NCBI GenBank assembly: GCA_965657965.1
Contig: CBFHQM010000019.1
Coordinates: forward strand, 1-51,102
Reading direction: 5' to 3'
Length of the DNA stretch: 51,102 nucleotides
From: UBA8752 sp965657965
GTDB taxonomy: Bacteria > Bacteroidota > Bacteroidia > Flavobacteriales_D > Sanyastnellaceae
The position numbers and the translations under genes are program-made. Below are positions 50,463-51,102 of the stretch, in pieces. Every line of letters begins with the position of its first letter. Positions within the stretch are counted from its first letter, which is position 1. The notes beneath the pieces were generated by a model. That model was not told the DNA's origin. It did not search any database and saw only the letters and a program-made list of their open reading frames with translations.

Positions 50463-51102
50463 TGTCCCACATGTTTGGATACATCGGTCCAGGAGGCGGC
50501 GTCACCATTGGTGCGCTTGTGGTCATCTTGATTGGTGGCATCGTCGTCTCGGCCGTCGGCTTTATCCTGTGGCTCAGGATCAAGCGTTTCCTGCGCGGCG
50601 AAGGCAAGGGAAAGTGGGGCGTGAAGGTGGCCCTGCAGGCCCTGGTGTTGCTGAGCGTATTGTCGGTGTTTGGCTGGATGTCCAAGCACCGGGCCAAGAA
50701 GGACAGGGACTTTGGCGTGATCAACGGCTTTGTGGAGACTTTGTCGGGGTTTCCCGATCTGTTCAAGCAGTCCGTGGAAGAGGTGAAAACCTTGCCCCAA
50801 ACGTTTGTGCCCACGCCTGAAGACTTCGAGCCAATCAACCTTCTGCAAGACGACTTGCTCACGCTCACGGTGCATTCCAATGAGGCGGAAGGACGCACCT
50901 TGGCCGTTCGCAACCTCAGAAACAATGAGGAGCTGCACGAGTGGGTTTTGCCGGGTTCCATTGGCCCGTTGAAGCCCCATTGGCGCATCCACCACCCTTT
51001 GCTTCTGGAAGACAAGTCTGTGGTGAGCTTCATCTCCAATCGGGCGCCCTTGTTTCGCTTGGATTCAGCGGCCAACCTCATGTGGCGGCAGGACAGCCTG
51101 AG
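50462..51102 (+). CDS. Membrane-anchored arylsulfotransferase-like protein (partial, 3' end outside window)
   Basis: Open from ATG 50462, which overlaps the scoA stop (TGATG), through the window edge: 213 codons without a stop. The N terminus reads MSHMFGYIGPGGG, followed by two hydrophobic segments (about residues 15-40 and 55-75). The rest resembles the N-terminal part of arylsulfotransferase-like (ASST) propeller proteins of Bacteroidota: LLQDDLLTLTVHSNEAEGR, then WRIHHPLLLEDKSVVSF and LDSAANLMWRQDSL. The catalytic histidine region would lie further on. Assignment by resemblance; function not tested. Confidence 0.6.
   Translation, partial: MSHMFGYIGPGGGVTIGALVVILIGGIVVSAVGFILWLRIKRFLRGEGKGKWGVKVALQALVLLSVLSVFGWMSKHRAKKDRDFGVINGFVETLSGFPDLFKQSVEEVKTLPQTFVPTPEDFEPINLLQDDLLTLTVHSNEAEGRTLAVRNLRNNEELHEWVLPGSIGPLKPHWRIHHPLLLEDKSVVSFISNRAPLFRLDSAANLMWRQDSL

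Noticed and set aside
1..51102. Defence island, prophage, IS element or CRISPR array
   Set aside because: No repeats with spacers, transposase, integrase, or clustered nuclease or helicase genes are visible; coding style is uniform across the window.

Overview
The window reads as a chromosomal piece of a marine member of the Bacteroidota, most likely order Flavobacteriales and close to the Cryomorphaceae/Schleiferiaceae type lineages. The evidence is type IX secretion (T9SS) C-terminal domains, several families typical of the phylum (DUF4296, DUF5723, HU-CCDC81/SPOR, an MbnP-like protein), a TonB receptor with a carboxypeptidase-regulatory-like domain, several matches to the Bacteroidota -7 promoter box TAnnTTTG, and a GH81 laminarinase. 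Genes are packed tightly: no stretch above 300 bases lacks a gene, and many neighbours overlap by 4-5 bases (ATGA, GTGA or TGATG junctions). The genus assignment is inference.

Layout. 1-2458 (+): end of rpsB with an Ala/Pro/Glu repeat tail, tsf, terminator, pyrH, frr. 2445-11391 (-): thiL, then a complete SUF iron-sulfur operon sufA-B-C-D, tlyA, sufS, sufE, DUF59, ending in dxr. 11440-20359: an MbnP-like T9SS cargo, uvrC, an SDR epimerase, then a leftward run that includes an outer-membrane protein, an RsuA-type pseudouridine synthase with an altered catalytic residue, a polyprenol-phosphate glycosyltransferase, dihydroorotase and a DUF4296 lipoprotein; then yraN. 20434-25323: a membrane-anchored coiled-coil protein meeting a 1338-residue T9SS type B protein head to head at its stop codon. 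25379-29264: gpsA diverging from glyQS-pgk. 29349-32432: a GH81 beta-1,3-glucanase with a multi-domain tail, a shared terminator and tRNA-Cys(GCA). 32495-39121 (+): pssA, orphan purS, an S9 oligopeptidase lipoprotein, a large lipoprotein paired with a DUF5723 barrel. 39147-44027 (-): TonB receptor, kdsB, HU/SPOR protein, HAD phosphatase. 44105-51102: dprA, an Hpt domain gene broken by an assembly gap with duplicated flanks, rseP, a PBP1A with an inserted four-cysteine module, an orphan CoA-transferase subunit A and the start of an arylsulfotransferase-like membrane protein.

Most of this is core housekeeping and envelope biology, and I do not see a defence island, prophage, IS element or CRISPR array. 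The points most worth a second look are: (i) a hairpin-T-tract at the predicted 5' end of the suf mRNA; (ii) a 14-base direct repeat spaced 22 bases upstream of the laminarinase, like a two-site operator; (iii) a zinc-ribbon-like insertion in a periplasmic penicillin-binding protein; (iv) an Asp-to-Glu change at the catalytic site of a pseudouridine synthase; (v) tlyA embedded by overlapping codons in the suf operon; (vi) a spurious 98-N scaffold gap.
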